64,000 nucleotides of DNA from Bufo bufo (taxonomy: Eukaryota; Chordata; Amphibia; Anura; Bufonidae): the NCBI RefSeq assembly GCF_905171765.1, contig NC_053393.1, positions 185,313,921 to 185,377,920 of the forward strand, read 5' to 3'. The notes beneath the pieces are model-generated. The model was not told the DNA's origin. It worked only from the letters and a program-made list of their open reading frames with translations, and made no database searches. The translations under genes and the position numbers were made by a program. Of this stretch, positions 1 through 10,452 are shown one piece after another. Position 1 is the first letter of the stretch. Every line of letters starts with the position of its first letter.

Positions 1-181
1 GTTGGGCAAGTAGTAATGAGGAGAGTGGCGTGGCGTGGGAGCTGGCGTTGCCAGTAGTCAGACTCCTGACCCAGAGACGGTTTATGGGGACATCAGTGAC
101 GTGCAGATAGTACTCGATGATGTAGCTGATTACATTTGGAAGCCGGGTGATGAAGGGGCTTCATCATCATCAGGAGAAAAG
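1..181 (+). pseudogene. A1 transposase, N-terminal remnant
   Basis: This stretch aligns by eye to A2 around 23,020-23,165. Both contain the run from 'gggagctgg' through 'cagactcctga', 'ccagagacgg' and 'gtagctga' to a short CAT/ATC-rich acidic tract. It encodes part of the low-complexity N-terminal arm that precedes the BED finger in this family. The reading frame is not preserved. The segment ends at the 8-bp target site of the insertion that starts at 182, and homology resumes at 2063. Confidence 0.6.
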
Positions 182-693
182 CAGGGGCGTAGTTAGAAAT
201 GACTGGGCCCCATGGCAAAAAAAAATTTATGGGCCCCCCCTCCCAGATCTCCCACCCCCACATACCTCTCGGACCTCGCCACCACATCCCCAGCTCCTCA
301 TGCACTTGCGACGGTTACGCGTAGGACTGAGCACAGACAGTTGGTCACTGGCAACGCATTTGTGCCAGTGTAGGAAATGTATGAATCTAAATGTCTGTGT
401 ATTAAAGTAGGACTAGTCAGAACTGCCACCCAGACTGCGGGACCACTCCAGGGGTCAAGTCCTGGGAAAAAAAGTGTGGGAACTCACCTAAGATCCACTG
501 CCACCCGACCCCCCCCCCCCAAAAAAAAAAATATATATATATATAAATATATATTTAGCTGAAAATTCAGTGCAACATAAAACATAAACAAAAACTGGAA
601 TTTGCGGTATATGTCTGTTCAGACATAATTCGTCTCTTTCATATTATAAGCTCCCCTTATACTGTATATAATTTACTTACAGTTCTAAAGACT

Positions 694-840
694 CAGGGGT
701 GCTGACAGGCTTGGCCTGAGGTGTGCTGGCAGGCTTAGCCTCAGGGGTGCTGGCAGGCTTAGCCTCAGGGGTGTTGGGTAGCTTGGCCTCAGGGGTGTTG
801 GGTGGCTTGGCCTCAGGGGTGCTGGCAGGCTTGGCCGGGC
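694..840. repeat. 24-bp minisatellite inside the 182-2062 element
   Basis: About six degenerate copies of a unit close to 'ggcttggcctcaggggtgct' plus a few bases run through this stretch. The repeat makes long but meaningless open frames on the minus strand, rich in Pro, Leu and Ser. Confidence 0.8.
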
Positions 841-1062
841 AGAAGGAGTGTGGGAGACTGTGAGGCCTTTTTCTCCAAGCTGCTCCGGAAAAAAAATAGT
901 TTTCATTATACCTCAGGTCAGACCACCAATGAGAGCCCCAATGTTAATCAGACCTCAGCTAACAGCCCCAATAAGATCCCCAATGTTAATAAGACCCCAA
1001 TAAGACCTCAGATAAAACCTCAGCTCAGACCCCAATATGAATGACCCCCAATCAGACCTCAG

Positions 1063-1480
1063 ATAAGAGCCCTATGCCTCATAGCAGCCCCCATTAGCCT
1101 CATAGCAGCCCCCAGTAGCCTCTCCATCAGCCCCCAGTAGCCTCTCCATCAGCCCCCAGTAGCCTCTCACCAGCCCCCAGTGCCTCTCACCAGCCCCCAG
1201 TGCCTCTCCATCAGCCCCCAGTGCCTCTCACCAGCCCCCCAGTGCCTCTCCATCAGCCCCCAGTGCCTCTCCACCAGCCCCCAGTGCGCCCTCCCCGGTA
1301 TTAAAATCATTGGTGGGCAATGCGCCCCCCCGGTATTAAAATCATCGGTTTTGTGTGCCCCCCCCCGGTATTAAAATCATTGGTGGGCAGTGCACCCTCC
1401 TCCCCATCCCCTGTATTAAAATCATTGGTGGGCAGTGCGCCCCCCCCAGGATTATAATCATTGGTGGGCAGTGGGCCCTC
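1063..1480. repeat. two adjacent minisatellites inside the 182-2062 element
   Basis: From about 1,063 to 1,295 a roughly 21-bp unit based on 'agcccccagtgcctctcc' repeats about ten times. From about 1,296 to 1,480 a second unit containing 'ttaaaatcattggtgggca' repeats about five times, separated by C-rich spacers of varying length. Confidence 0.8.
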
Positions 1481-1502
1481 CCCCAACCCCACCACACCCT
1501 CA

Positions 1503-1906
1503 ACATTGGTGGCAGCGGCAGTTCCAATCGGAGTCCCATCAGTGTAATGCTGGGGCTCCGATCGGTTACCATGTCAGCCAGGACGCTACTCAAGTCCTGG
1601 CTGCCATGGTCAGTTAGTCAGCACAGCATACTTACATGCGCTGTGGCTGCCCGACCCTCCTCCTACTTGTAACTCACAGGTCTGTGTGGCGCATTGCTTA
1701 TGCTTATAGCAATGCGCCGCACAGACCTGTGATGAGTTACAAGAAAGAGGAGCGCCCGGCGGCCACAGCGCATGTAAGTATGCTGTGCTGACTAACTGAC
1801 CATGGCAGCCAGGACTTCAGTAGCGTCCTGGTTGCCATGGTAACCGATTGGAGCCCCAGCATTACACTGCTGGGACTCCGATCGGAACTGCCGCTGCCAC
1901 CAATGA
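1503..1906. repeat. ~400-bp near-perfect inverted repeat (hairpin)
   Basis: The left arm (about 1,503-1,705) and right arm (about 1,710-1,906) are reverse complements along nearly their whole length. Paired blocks include 'cagcacagcatacttacatg' with 'catgtaagtatgctgtgctg', and 'cattgcttatg' against 'cttatagcaatg' at the tip near 1,708. It lies wholly within the non-autonomous hAT. Confidence 0.85.
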
Positions 1907-2199
1907 TGGGAGGGGGGCATCAGGGAGGGTGGAAGGCCGCCCCCTATCGTACACAGATGATTATTATTTTTTTTTTTTATCCTCAGCCGGCGGCCCGGGC
2001 CCCAAGTGGCGTAGGGCCCCATAGCCATTGCTATGGCTGCTATAGCGATCCCTACGCCACTGGAGAAGAGGGTGGCAACTTGCTTGTGAATCAGTGGCTG
2101 AGCCAGCAAGTTACTAGTGTGATCAGGAGTCAGCAGGATGGCAGCAGTGGGAGGTCGGGAGCCAAACGTGCCCGGGGTAGGCTACCCACTTTGCGGGAG

Positions 2200-2783
2200 T
2201 GTGTTAAAACCCCTGTTTTAGGAATGTCCAGACTCTTGTATTTCGGCTGCTGTTCATGTAGTTAACCCTATTTCGGCTTTTAAATGTACACAAGCCACCT
2301 CATCTGCCTGTGACGCAGTTAGCGAACACAATGGACATTAGCGAACACAATGGATATTGCCCGTGACGCAATCCATAAACACAATGGATATTGCCTGTGA
2401 TACATTTAGCAAACACAATGGTCTTAGTCATCGACTGCATGGAACTATGTGCGACCCCTTTATCAAATTATCTCCAGTATAGAGAGGAGATATTTTACTG
2501 TTCATGTGGGAGTGTGTTATATCTTACTGTATATTGATTGGTCACTGTATTTTGTGTGCCTGTTCCCCACAAGGGCCCTGTGGGAGTAACCCTTGCTGGA
2601 GGACTTGATAAAAGGCTGAGCTGTGGCCATCAATAAAGTTGATCGTTTATACCCCCTTCCTGAAGTCCTGGATCCTGTTTGTGGGGGATTGGTAGCTATA
2701 TATTCACAACACCTTCGGATTTACTTGGTTTTCGGGAGACGATGTACGGATTTACTCAGCTGGAGTGTAAAATATCTGTAACA
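2200..2783 (+). mobile_element. solo LTR inserted in A1
   Basis: A 584-bp segment begins TGTGTTAAAA and ends ATCTGTAACA, so it has TG...CA termini. It is flanked by identical 5-bp repeats gggag at 2195-2199 and 2784-2788. Excising it restores the A1 order seen in A2 (coding block ending 'cgggag' then 'ggagcctaactgcc'). It has a TATA-like 'tgataaaagg' near 2,606 and an AATAAA at 2632-2637, as expected for U3-R-U5 on the plus strand. Its U3 holds a small tandem repeat based on 'gcgaacacaatgga' at about 2,310-2,420. No internal retroviral sequence is present. TSD length suits Gypsy or an ERV3-like element, and the class is not decided. Confidence 0.82.
2632..2637 (+). terminator. LTR polyadenylation signal AATAAA
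   Basis: A canonical AATAAA lies about 26 bases after a TATA-like sequence inside the solo LTR, consistent with the R region of a plus-strand LTR. Confidence 0.5.
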
Positions 2784-2872
2784 GGGAGCCTAACTGCCTG
2801 GGCAGTAGCGGTGCAGGGGTTCAATATGGCTACGGCAGTAGCAGGCAGTCAGTCCATAGTGTTGGTGGTAAA

Positions 2873-5133
2873 ATCACCTATTCGGCGGTGTGGCAGTTTT
2901 TTCTTAAGCCGCTGGAGAAGGTGAACTTGGCCATATGTAGAATCTGTGGGCAGAAGGTGAAGCGTGGTCAGGGTGCCAATTTTGGCACTACGGCCCTGCG
3001 TCAACATATGCAGCGTCACCATACAGAACACAGGGAGAACTGTGGCTCTGATGTGGTGGTCCAGCCTGCCACAGTAGCCGCTGCATCACCCAGTGGCACG
3101 CACCCAGTTTCAGGCAGTCAAGGCTCCACCACCTCAGCCAAAGGGAACTATCTGTCATTCCCATCATCTGCTGGTCCCAATGCTCCTGCTCCTCCTACTC
3201 CTCATCACTCATTCCATCAGAAATCAATTACCGAAGCAATTGCCAAGAGACAACAGTATGCGTGCACTCATCCAACGGCGCAGAAGCTGAATGTGCTCCT
3301 GTCCAAGTTGCTGGTGCTGCAGTCCATCCCATTCAAAGTGGTGGACTCTTCGCCTTTCAAAGAAATGATGGCTTGTGCCGGGCTGAGGTGGAGTGTCCCA
3401 AGCCGTCATTTCTTTGCCAAAAAGGTAGTACCAGCCCTGCACACACATGTAGAACAGAAGGTAGGCCAGTCCTTGAGCTTGTCAGTGTCTGCCAAAGTGC
3501 ACAGCAGTGCCGATGTGTGAAACTGTAACTACGGTCAAGGACAATACATGTCCTTAACAGCCAACTGGGTGAATGTGGCTACTGCACAGCCACACCAGCA
3601 ACTTGGCCAGTTGACGCAGCTTCAGCCTCCAGGTTGCCACGCCGTTGGTCCAGCGACAATGTCCACCTCTGCCTCCTCATCCGTCGCCGTGTCCTCAGCC
3701 TCCACTACAGGACGATTCACAGTGCCCCTCCAGCATACCACATATGCAGGGCTCGGCAGTGTCACGTGGTTCTGCACCTCGTTTGCCTGGGTGAACAGAG
3801 TCACACAGGGGAGGAATTGCTCTTTGTCCTTCAGCAAGAAATTGAATTCTGGCTTTCTCCACGACAACTCAAAATCTGAACCATGGTGACCGACAACGGG
3901 AAAAACATGGTGTGGGCGCTGCATCAAGGAGGGCTGAGCCATGTGCCCTGCATGGCACACGTGTTCAATCTGGTTGTCAAGCGGTTCCTTAAGTCTTCCA
4001 CCCATCTGCAAGACATCATAAAAATGGCCAGGAAACTTAGCATGCATTTCAGCCACTCGCACACCGCGAAACACACCTTCCTGATATGCTACGTTTCCAC
4101 TTGTTGGAATTCCACCCTCCATATGTTGGACCGACTATATGAACAGAGAAAGGCCATGAACGATTTCCTGATGATCCAAGCAAACAGGAGTACTCCCCTG
4201 TATAACTTCGATGTCAGCCAGTGGCAGCTCATGTGTGACACCTGCTGTTTGCTTAGGCCCTTTGAGGATGCCACGATATTAGTCAGTCGCCAGGAATACG
4301 GGATTAACGACATCATTCCACTGCTTCATATCCTCGAACAGATGCTAGTAAATCTGGCTGGTCAGGGGACTGGATACGTGGCGCCTAGATCTCAAGGCCA
4401 CATGAGCCCTGTGGGGGCTGAACTGGAGGAGGAGGAGGACGACGACATTGGAGCACGAGCAATGTTTAGCAAAATGGGTGGTTTTTCTACACAGATGACA
4501 GGAGAGGAGGAGCAGAAGCATCCCGAGGAGCAAGAGCAAGATGAGGAAGACCAGGCAGATGACCCAGGCACACTGTGTCAGTATGCAGTGGAGATGGAGG
4601 CAGGGAGTTCCTCCGAGTCACTTGCGCAAATGGCCTGCTGCATGTTCACTTGCTTGCGTAGTGACAGCCGAATTTTCACCATTTGGCAGAGGGATGACTT
4701 CTGGCTCTCCACCTTGTTGGACCCTCGCTACCGGTCCAAAATTGGGGCCTTTGTGCGCTGAGAGGGAGGACAAACTGAACTACTATAGAGACATCCTATA
4801 TAGTCAGTTGGCCTTGCCTATCGGCGCCATCGTCCATCCTCTGACAGGTCTGACCGGGGGGGCCCTCTGCGCTCATGTTCCTTTGCCGTGGCTGCTGTGG
4901 CAGGGTGTGGGGGTAGGAGCAGTTCCAGCTCCATCAGCAGCAAATTGGACAGTACCCTGCCACCCCACATTGAAGATCCGCTGGACTACTGGATTTGTGG
5001 CCACAACTGGCAGAGTTTGCCCTGGAAAATTTGTCCTGCCCGGCCAGTAGTGTGGCATCAGAGCGGGTGTTTAGTGAGGCGGGGGCCATTGTGACCCCAA
5101 GAAGAACTCACCTGTCCACCCAAAATGTGGAGA
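2873..5133 (+). pseudogene. A1 hAT transposase with BED finger (broken)
   Basis: Would encode the transposase that cuts and pastes family A. A BED zinc finger starts at the SAVWQFF motif (about 2,882) with Cys pair CRIC and the histidines of HMQRHH (to about 3,022). A Ser/Pro-rich linker and a block with KRQQYACTH and PSRHFFAKK follow. A TGA at 3,518-3,520 falls where the family reads ADVW. A frameshift lies at about 3,523-3,634. The RNase H-like part resumes in another frame with a second TGA at 3,877-3,879 just before TMVTDNGKN, followed by CMAHVFNLVV, CWNSTLHMLDRLY and an acidic insertion (about 4,420-4,560), then WLSTLLDPRYRSK. The C-terminal dimerisation motif SERVFSEAGAIV is at about 5,055-5,090. 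Family assignment is firm, and the gene is clearly dead. Confidence 0.88.
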
Positions 5134-5339
5134 TTTCCACCCACTAATTACCAATGCATCAGACTAGATCATCCATGGTGCAACACCAACACTTTGACAA
5201 AAGAGACCGGTTTCTTCTGGCTACCTGCCTCAGGTACTATTCTGATGCTGCCACCAGCCTGATGCCACACATCTGATGCTAAGTGTTCCTTCTTTCACCC
5301 ACCATCTTCATCGGGTACTGGTATTGCCACCCACCTCCA

Positions 5340-5741
5340 CAGTATGTCACCTTCCCACTCTGTGGCCTCCTGATCCTGCTGCCACCTCCACACTATGTCA
5401 CCTTGCCACTCTGTGGCCTCCTGATGCTGATGCAACATCCACACTCTGTCATTGTGCCACTCTGTGGTCTCCTGATGCTGCCACCACCTCCAGACTCTGT
5501 CATTGTGCCACTCTGTTGGCTCGTCATGCTGCTGCCACCTCCAGACTCTGTTATTGTGCCACTCTGTGGCCTCCTGATGCTCCACACTGTCATTGTGTCA
5601 CTCTGTGGCCTCCTCCTGATGCTGCTGCCATCTCCAGACTATGTCATTGTGCCACTCAGTTGCCTCTTCATGCTGCTGCCACCTCCACACTCTGTTATTA
5701 TGCCACTCTGTGGCCTCCCGATGCTGCCGCCACCTCCACAC
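5340..5741. repeat. family A trailer minisatellite (first block, A1)
   Basis: About nine copies of a ~39-42-bp unit built from 'cctcctgatgctgctgcc', 'acctccacactctgtca' and 'ttgtgccactctgtgg'. The same unit lies downstream of the transposase in A2 and A3. It gives long open frames in several phases because of its repeat periodicity; these are not genes. Confidence 0.9.
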
Positions 5742-6311
5742 TACAAAAAACAAAATGGCTGCACACCGTTATATATACAAACAATAGAGCTAAGAAATGG
5801 GGTCATTCTAGATAAAAGTGGTACAATACCGACTATAAATAAGTAATGGAAGCTCTTAGCGCATATACGTGTCGGGCCCATCTACCAGGCGTCAAGGTGG
5901 CTTCCGCAGATGGGTCCCTAACACCAAATATACTGCCTCACTTTGGACTTACTTAAGCCTACAATATTCAGGGCAGTGTAGGAACCAGCTACAAACGTAC
6001 TCTGCTCAGAAGTCCCAGGTAGATGGGCGTGTTCAGTCTAAAATAAGTGCTACCCTCAATATATTGCAAGACAATTTAGACTAGAACCTTCAGAATCACA
6101 GGTGCATATCCATGAAGCAAAAATAATACAAAAAACAAAATGGCTGCACACCGTTATATATACAAAAAATAGAGCTAACAAATGGGGTCATTCTAGATAA
6201 AAGTGGTACAAATAAGTACCACTTTTATCTAGAATGACCCCCATTTCTTAGCTCTATTGTTTGATTCATGTATATGCACCTGTGATTCTGAAGGTTCTAG
6301 TCTAAATTTTC
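5742..6311. mobile_element. foldback insertion in the A1 trailer minisatellite
   Basis: The minisatellite breaks after 'ccacctccaca' and resumes at about 6,312. The insert holds an ~85-bp direct repeat (5,743-5,829 and 6,128-6,214, both with 'caaaatggctgcacaccg'). It also has an inner inverted repeat (about 6,173-6,210 against 6,216-6,253, 'cattctagataaaagtgg') and an outer one (about 6,076-6,116 against 6,265-6,309, 'ctagaaccttcagaatcac'). No transposase is seen and no TSD could be fixed because the flank is repetitive. The family is unknown to me. Confidence 0.65.
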
Positions 6312-6480
6312 TTGCCACCTCCACACTGTCATTGTGCCACTCTGTGGCCTCCTCCTGATGCTGCTGTCACCTGCAGACTCTGTCATTGGGCCACTCTGTG
6401 GTCTCCTCATGCTGCTTCCACCTCACCACTATGTCATAGGGCCACTCTGTGGACTCATGCTGTTCCCAACCTCCCCATTC
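6312..6480. repeat. family A trailer minisatellite (second block, A1)
   Basis: Four degenerate units of the 'ccactctgtgg...ctcctgatgctgc' repeat continue the array interrupted at 5,742. Confidence 0.85.
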
Positions 6481-7280
6481 ATGACTGGGCCAATATTTAG
6501 CCTTTTTGGCTTGGCTGACATCATTATTTATTTAACCCGCTTTCTGATCTCTTAGAAGGAAGGAAAAATGAGATGCACAACGGATCCTCTCTGTGTAGCA
6601 TAGCGGAATTGGCTTATGATTTGGTAGCCAAAAGGAAAATTGGGTACAAAAAACAGAAGAAATGCAAATATTCTGTTCAAGTGTCAGCTCTGTTTTGGAT
6701 CCACTCCTGTTTTTTTTGGCATTAGCAATACTGATGTATTACTGACCGAAAGCTGACGGAGTGAAGGCGGATGCTCCACAGACAGGATCCGTTTTTTGTG
6801 GGTTATTGTTCTGACGGATCAGAGGAAGGGCAAATTAATCAGTGACGTCAACACAAACTTACTGCTGACACCCTCTTCTTTCTGTCAGGGGGGCTCTACT
6901 TGTATAAGCGTTTAATAGAACAGGTTCTGTAGACATCTATGTGGAATCAGCTGATGATGGTGTAAAAGGAGTGTGCTTCTTCTTGGCGCTAACATTGACC
7001 TGTAAGGCTGAGTTCATACGTGAGTTATTTGGTCAGTTTTGGCCCATTGACTGCCCAAATAACTGAAGTGTGCAGTGATTCTAAGTGTGAAGCCTTTCAT
7101 CTGCATGTCATACGGACTTACAGTATTATTTCACTACCAAAGCAGACTCTCTATGCGTGTTAATTCAAGGCACAGTGTTCTACACCACTATAAAGGCTCT
7201 CTTCAGCCAAGAAATAGCCGTTTTTTAATGTAATTTGACGCAAATTTATTCGGATCGAACCAAATTTTTCCAAGCTTATG
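6481..7280 (+). other. family A unique trailer (A1)
   Basis: Non-coding 3' part of the transposon. It matches 27,481-28,328 (A2) and 56,931-57,746 (A3) block by block: 'aaggaaaaatgagatgcac', 'gatgctccacagacaggatc', 'tctgtagacatctatgtgga' and 'ctacaccactataaaggctc'. The last ~40 bases, including the TIR, are not recognisable in A1. Confidence 0.8.
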
Positions 7281-7530
7281 TATTTCAGGCCTGATAGTGG
7301 CCGATTCTTGCACAGGGCATCTGGCTGTTTTAAGGATGGAGAGAAACAAGTCCTTCCTATCTTACTAGGTAGTTTACAGATGTAGTAGAGTTAACACACA
7401 TGATTAACTAGACATGTTAACTAAACTAGTTGTGTTAAGCCAACCCCTTCAATTACATAAGGTAAAACTGAAAATCTGACATATAAAATATATTTGGTAT
7501 CAATAAATGAGCTATAGTATTAGAAACATA

Positions 7531-8744
7531 GTTGAAGTGGTTGTCCTACAATTAGCACCTTAAAGGACTTTCTGCACTAACCACACATATCCTATCCACA
7601 GGAAAGGGAATAAGTGTCTGATTGCTACAGACCTGTAGTATTAGGGGTAAATAGTCAAAACTTTAGAACATTAGTCTATAGGAATTTGTTATTAATTTTT
7701 TTACCTATGAGATACCACTGGCCTACAACAGAAAATAGTAGACATTCTGAATATTGTCAATTTCCTCTATCTCACATAACTTACACATAGGAGTACTTTT
7801 TGAGCTTGACATGGCGGTTAGTATGGACTCCACAATGCTTTTATTGTCCATGTACTACAATGAATCCAACTGCTTGGGCTTGTACATGTGTAAGTTGTCT
7901 ACAGATGTGTGGTCTACAGAAAAGGTTGGTCTGACACAGTCTATACTTGATCTCTGTGCAACTGTAGGAAAGACTGCTGTTTCAGGGACACAGCTAAGGG
8001 AAAAAGTGAACCACCAAGCAACAATGTTGGGCACAGGGGATCCAGTTGTCATGGTCCTAAACATAGAAAAGGTTACCTGGTATAAGAAAGGACTTCTCCT
8101 TGAGGGGATAAAAGAACCGACTTCTCAGATCACTGTTGCAAACTATGGGTTATTTCCTTTACTGTTATCAATTTATTTAAGAGACAATTTATATACCGTA
8201 TGTATCTTATAAGGAAGAACTCCTGTTGTTATTTGTCATGGTTACTTGCTTAAGCTACCGTGTTACAGTAAAGAAAGTGTTAACAGCACCTTATCTAAGT
8301 CTGTTTGTTGCCTGTCCACCTGACTCTTACATGCTGTACATACTCAGTGAGAAAATCACCTGGGATTATATGAAGTTACAATGGTGTAAGTATCACTGCT
8401 ACACAATTACAGGTGCATATTGTAGCAATGACTTCTTGAACTAATTTGTTAAGAATATAAATGAGCGAACTTCTTGAAATGGGTTTTGAGTCCTTTTCAT
8501 AAATTTTTTTAGATTTGATTCTACACAAACCAAATATGGGCTGAAAATTTCTATAGGGAACTGTGAGGTCTAGGACTCATGTACAGTGCACTGATCGGGC
8601 AGGCCCAGGAGCTTACTGACAGACAGGCCTCTGCTGTAACCATTGACAATGGTGAAAGGGTTGAAAAGCTTTTTTCTTTACTTTACACACAATAATTATG
8701 TAGTAATTAATTTCGGTTTGGGAGTAGGACAACCCCTTTAAACT
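7531..8744. mobile_element. candidate TIR element with 'GGTTGTCCTAC' ends
   Basis: The left end reads AGTGGTTGTCCTAC (about 7,535) and the right end GTAGGACAACCCCT followed by TTAA (about 8,727-8,744). The two are inverted copies with one or two mismatches. The left flank TTGA differs by one base from TTAA, so a TTAA-type target is plausible. The interior has no recognised transposase motif. It includes two open frames (7,754-8,212 and 8,226-8,444) of unknown meaning. The element assignment is an inference from the termini alone. Confidence 0.4.
7754..8212 (+). CDS. unrecognised 152-residue ORF
   Basis: I do not recognise this ORF. It opens with MSISSISHNLHIGVLFELDM and runs 152 codons without a stop in AT-rich DNA. 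It has no obvious signal peptide, zinc finger, catalytic triad or repeat. The middle part (residues about 45-125) has an ordinary globular-like composition, including KVNHQATMLGTGDPVV, while the C-terminus is hydrophobic. It lies inside the candidate TIR element at 7,531-8,744, so it could be a remnant of a captured or element-borne exon. It could equally be a chance open frame. No promoter, splice site or poly(A) signal ties it to a transcript. Confidence 0.15.
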   Translation: MSISSISHNLHIGVLFELDMAVSMDSTMLLLSMYYNESNCLGLYMCKLSTDVWSTEKVGLTQSILDLCATVGKTAVSGTQLREKVNHQATMLGTGDPVVMVLNIEKVTWYKKGLLLEGIKEPTSQITVANYGLFPLLLSIYLRDNLYTVCIL

Positions 8745-8929
8745 GATTCCACATGGATTTCTGGTCCTCCTGTTCACATAGAGAAAAGGATTTGACAGTC
8801 ATTTAACTGAATACGTGAGGATGTATTTACACATTGGAGCTCTACTGGGTTCTATTTTTGTTTTTTATTTCAGCAGTACTATGAGATTGAAAATTAGGTG
8901 AATACATAAAATACATAAAAAGTACAGAA

Positions 8930-9373
8930 AAATAAACCCTTAGATATCATGGTGAAATGTGACCATGGCATCTGAGCGCCCTAAAACCCGGAAGGGTGCG
9001 CTTCCCAGGCAGGAACGACTCCCCGGGGGGAAATCAGGGAAGGCGTTCCATGTATGTAAGACCAAAATTGGCCTGGTTTTCAAAGAGTTACTGTAAATAC
9101 GGCATAGTGAACGCTGCAAAAACAAAATACATCAAACTGTGGCGAAATTTAGTTTTATTTTTTCAATTACACCCCCATTTGGAATTATTTTCCAGCTTCC
9201 TACTATATAGTATGCGATATTAAATGGTGCCATTAGAAAGTACAATTTTTTCTACATAACACAAGTCCCCATACGGCTATGTGAATGAAAAAGTAAAAAT
9301 GTTATGGCTCCGGGAAGGCAGGGAGTGAAAAATGAAAACGCAAAAAACAGAAAATTGCTCCATCAGGAAAGGG
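8930..9373 (-). mobile_element. TTAA-type dispersed repeat (reverse copy)
   Basis: The right end reads 'ggaaaggg' then TTAA at 9,374-9,377. The interior carries reverse-oriented landmarks of this repeat family: 'tggaattattttccagcttc', 'tggtgccattagaaagtaca' and 'ggctatgtgaatg'. The same landmarks are found at 34.9-35.8 kb and 48.7-48.9 kb (same orientation) and at 9,659-9,946 and 31.2-31.7 kb (opposite orientation). The left limit is approximate. Confidence 0.55.
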
Positions 9374-9946
9374 TTAATAATGAAACTATTGGTACCAATA
9401 AATGTTATGAAAAGAAAGTACTATTTATCCTGCAAAAACATGGCCTCATACAAATATATTTTCCCAAAACTAAAGGAGCTATAACCACCAAAACACTGAT
9501 TTTTTTGGTCCTTTAGACCAGAATTGGCCTGGTTTTCAAAGAGTTACCATAAATAACTACATTCTTACAGTAATTATGTAAGATCTAGTAAATTAGTGTT
9601 ACATGTTTACTCTAGTGGTTGAAAGACACATTTTAATAAAGGATCATTAGATATTTAACCCCTTCTACCCCGGAGGTTTTTTTGCCTTTGCGTTTTTGTT
9701 TTGCGCACCATGCTTTCCCAGAGTAATAACTTTTTTATTTTTCAGTTCACATAACCATATGAGGGCTTGTTTTTTGCAGGACAAGTTGTACTTTCCAACA
9801 CCATCATTTTATATTGCATAGAATGTAGTGGGAAGTGGGAAAAAATTCCAAAGGTGGTGGAATTGGAAAACAAATCTCCACTTTGCCACAGTATTATGTT
9901 TTTTTTAGGTCGTTTATTATTAGGCAAAAATGACCGGTGATATTTA

Positions 9947-10452
9947 GGGTCCATTCACACGTCCGCAAAATGGGTCCGCATCCGTTCCTATTATATTGGT
10001 TATCACATACACATAATTGCTATCTTGTGTAGGATGTCTACTGTGGTACTTGTGGTTCGCTGCAGGCATCCTCCATTGTATGCATTTTTGCTGGGGATCA
10101 CCATTAGCAATGGGCCACAAGTGCAGGATTTGCTCCCCTCTATATATATGCACAACTGCATATGGGTTTGAGCACTTCCTGCCTGTTTAACACCATGCCA
10201 TTTTTTCAGTTTGTCCGCATCCGTTCCGCAATTTTGCGGAACAGGTGAGGACCCATTCATTTGGAATGGGGCCGGAATGTGCTGTCCGCATCCGCATTTG
10301 CACATGTCCTATTCTTGTCTGCAATTGCGGACAAGAAAAGGCATTTTCTATGAGAGTGCTGGTTATGTGCGGTCCGCAAAATGCGGAATGCACATTGCCG
10401 GTGTTCGTGTTTTGCGGATCCGCAAAACACATACGGACGTGTGAACAAACCC
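9947..10452. mobile_element. PIF/Harbinger-like MITE
   Basis: The termini GGGTCCATTCACACGTCCG and CGGACGTGTGAACAAACCC are inverted copies, flanked by 3-bp TTA at 9,944-9,946 and 10,453-10,455. A 3-bp TWA target is the rule for PIF/Harbinger. The interior is a series of 'tgcggaccgca'-type palindromes. A related arm lies at about 38,255-38,500. A SINE-like repeat is nested inside at about 9,989-10,211. Confidence 0.65.
9989..10211 (+). repeat. SINE-like dispersed repeat, copy 1
   Basis: About 223 bp closely matching 30,308-30,541: 'ttgtgtaggatgtct', 'gtatgcatttttgctgggga', 'gatttgctcccct' and 'cacttcctgcctgttt'. It is flanked in the MITE by the 15-bp direct repeat GTCCGCATCCGTTCC (about 9,974-9,988 and 10,212-10,226). 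This looks like a TSD from LINE-dependent insertion. I see no clear tRNA-like pol III boxes, so the class is uncertain. Confidence 0.6.

Larger units (their letters stand above)
182..2062. mobile_element. non-autonomous hAT element inserted in A1
   Basis: The ends are inverted copies: 5' CAGGGGCGTAG at 182 and 3' CTACGCCACTG at 2052-2062 (10 of 11 matching after reverse complement). The insertion is flanked by 8-bp direct repeats gagaaaag (174-181) and gagaagag (2063-2070), one mismatch apart. Removing it restores the A1 reading order seen in A2. CAGGGGCGTA-type ends with 8-bp TSDs are typical of hAT elements. No transposase ORF is visible. The interior is tandem repeats plus a long hairpin, so it would have to be mobilised in trans. 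Confidence 0.88.
1..7280 (+). mobile_element. hAT family A, copy A1 (5' end outside window)
   Basis: This is a decayed autonomous-type hAT DNA transposon on the plus strand. Bases 1-181 match the leader-proximal coding part of copy A2 near 23,020-23,165. The coding part resumes at 2063-2199 and again from 2784. The trailer (about 5,281 to 7,280) matches A2 at 27.0-28.3 kb and A3 at 56.4-57.7 kb. The terminal CTCATCTCTA seen at the end of A2 is missing here, so the 3' end is truncated or lost near 7,280. Three later insertions split it: 182-2062, 2200-2783 and 5742-6311. Assignment rests on the BED finger, the DNGKN motif, the C-terminal dimerisation motif and similarity to A2, which has clean 8-bp TSDs. 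Confidence 0.85.

Noticed and set aside
2873..5133. Domesticated ZBED-type host gene
   Set aside because: The BED-hAT frames in all copies contain stops and frameshifts, and A2, C and D have TIRs and TSDs, so they are transposons rather than exapted genes.
5276..5846. Long open frames of 179 and 187 residues over the 5.3-5.8 kb region
   Set aside because: They are produced by a minisatellite whose unit stays open in several frames; the same happens at 26,901-27,557 and 56,326-56,767.
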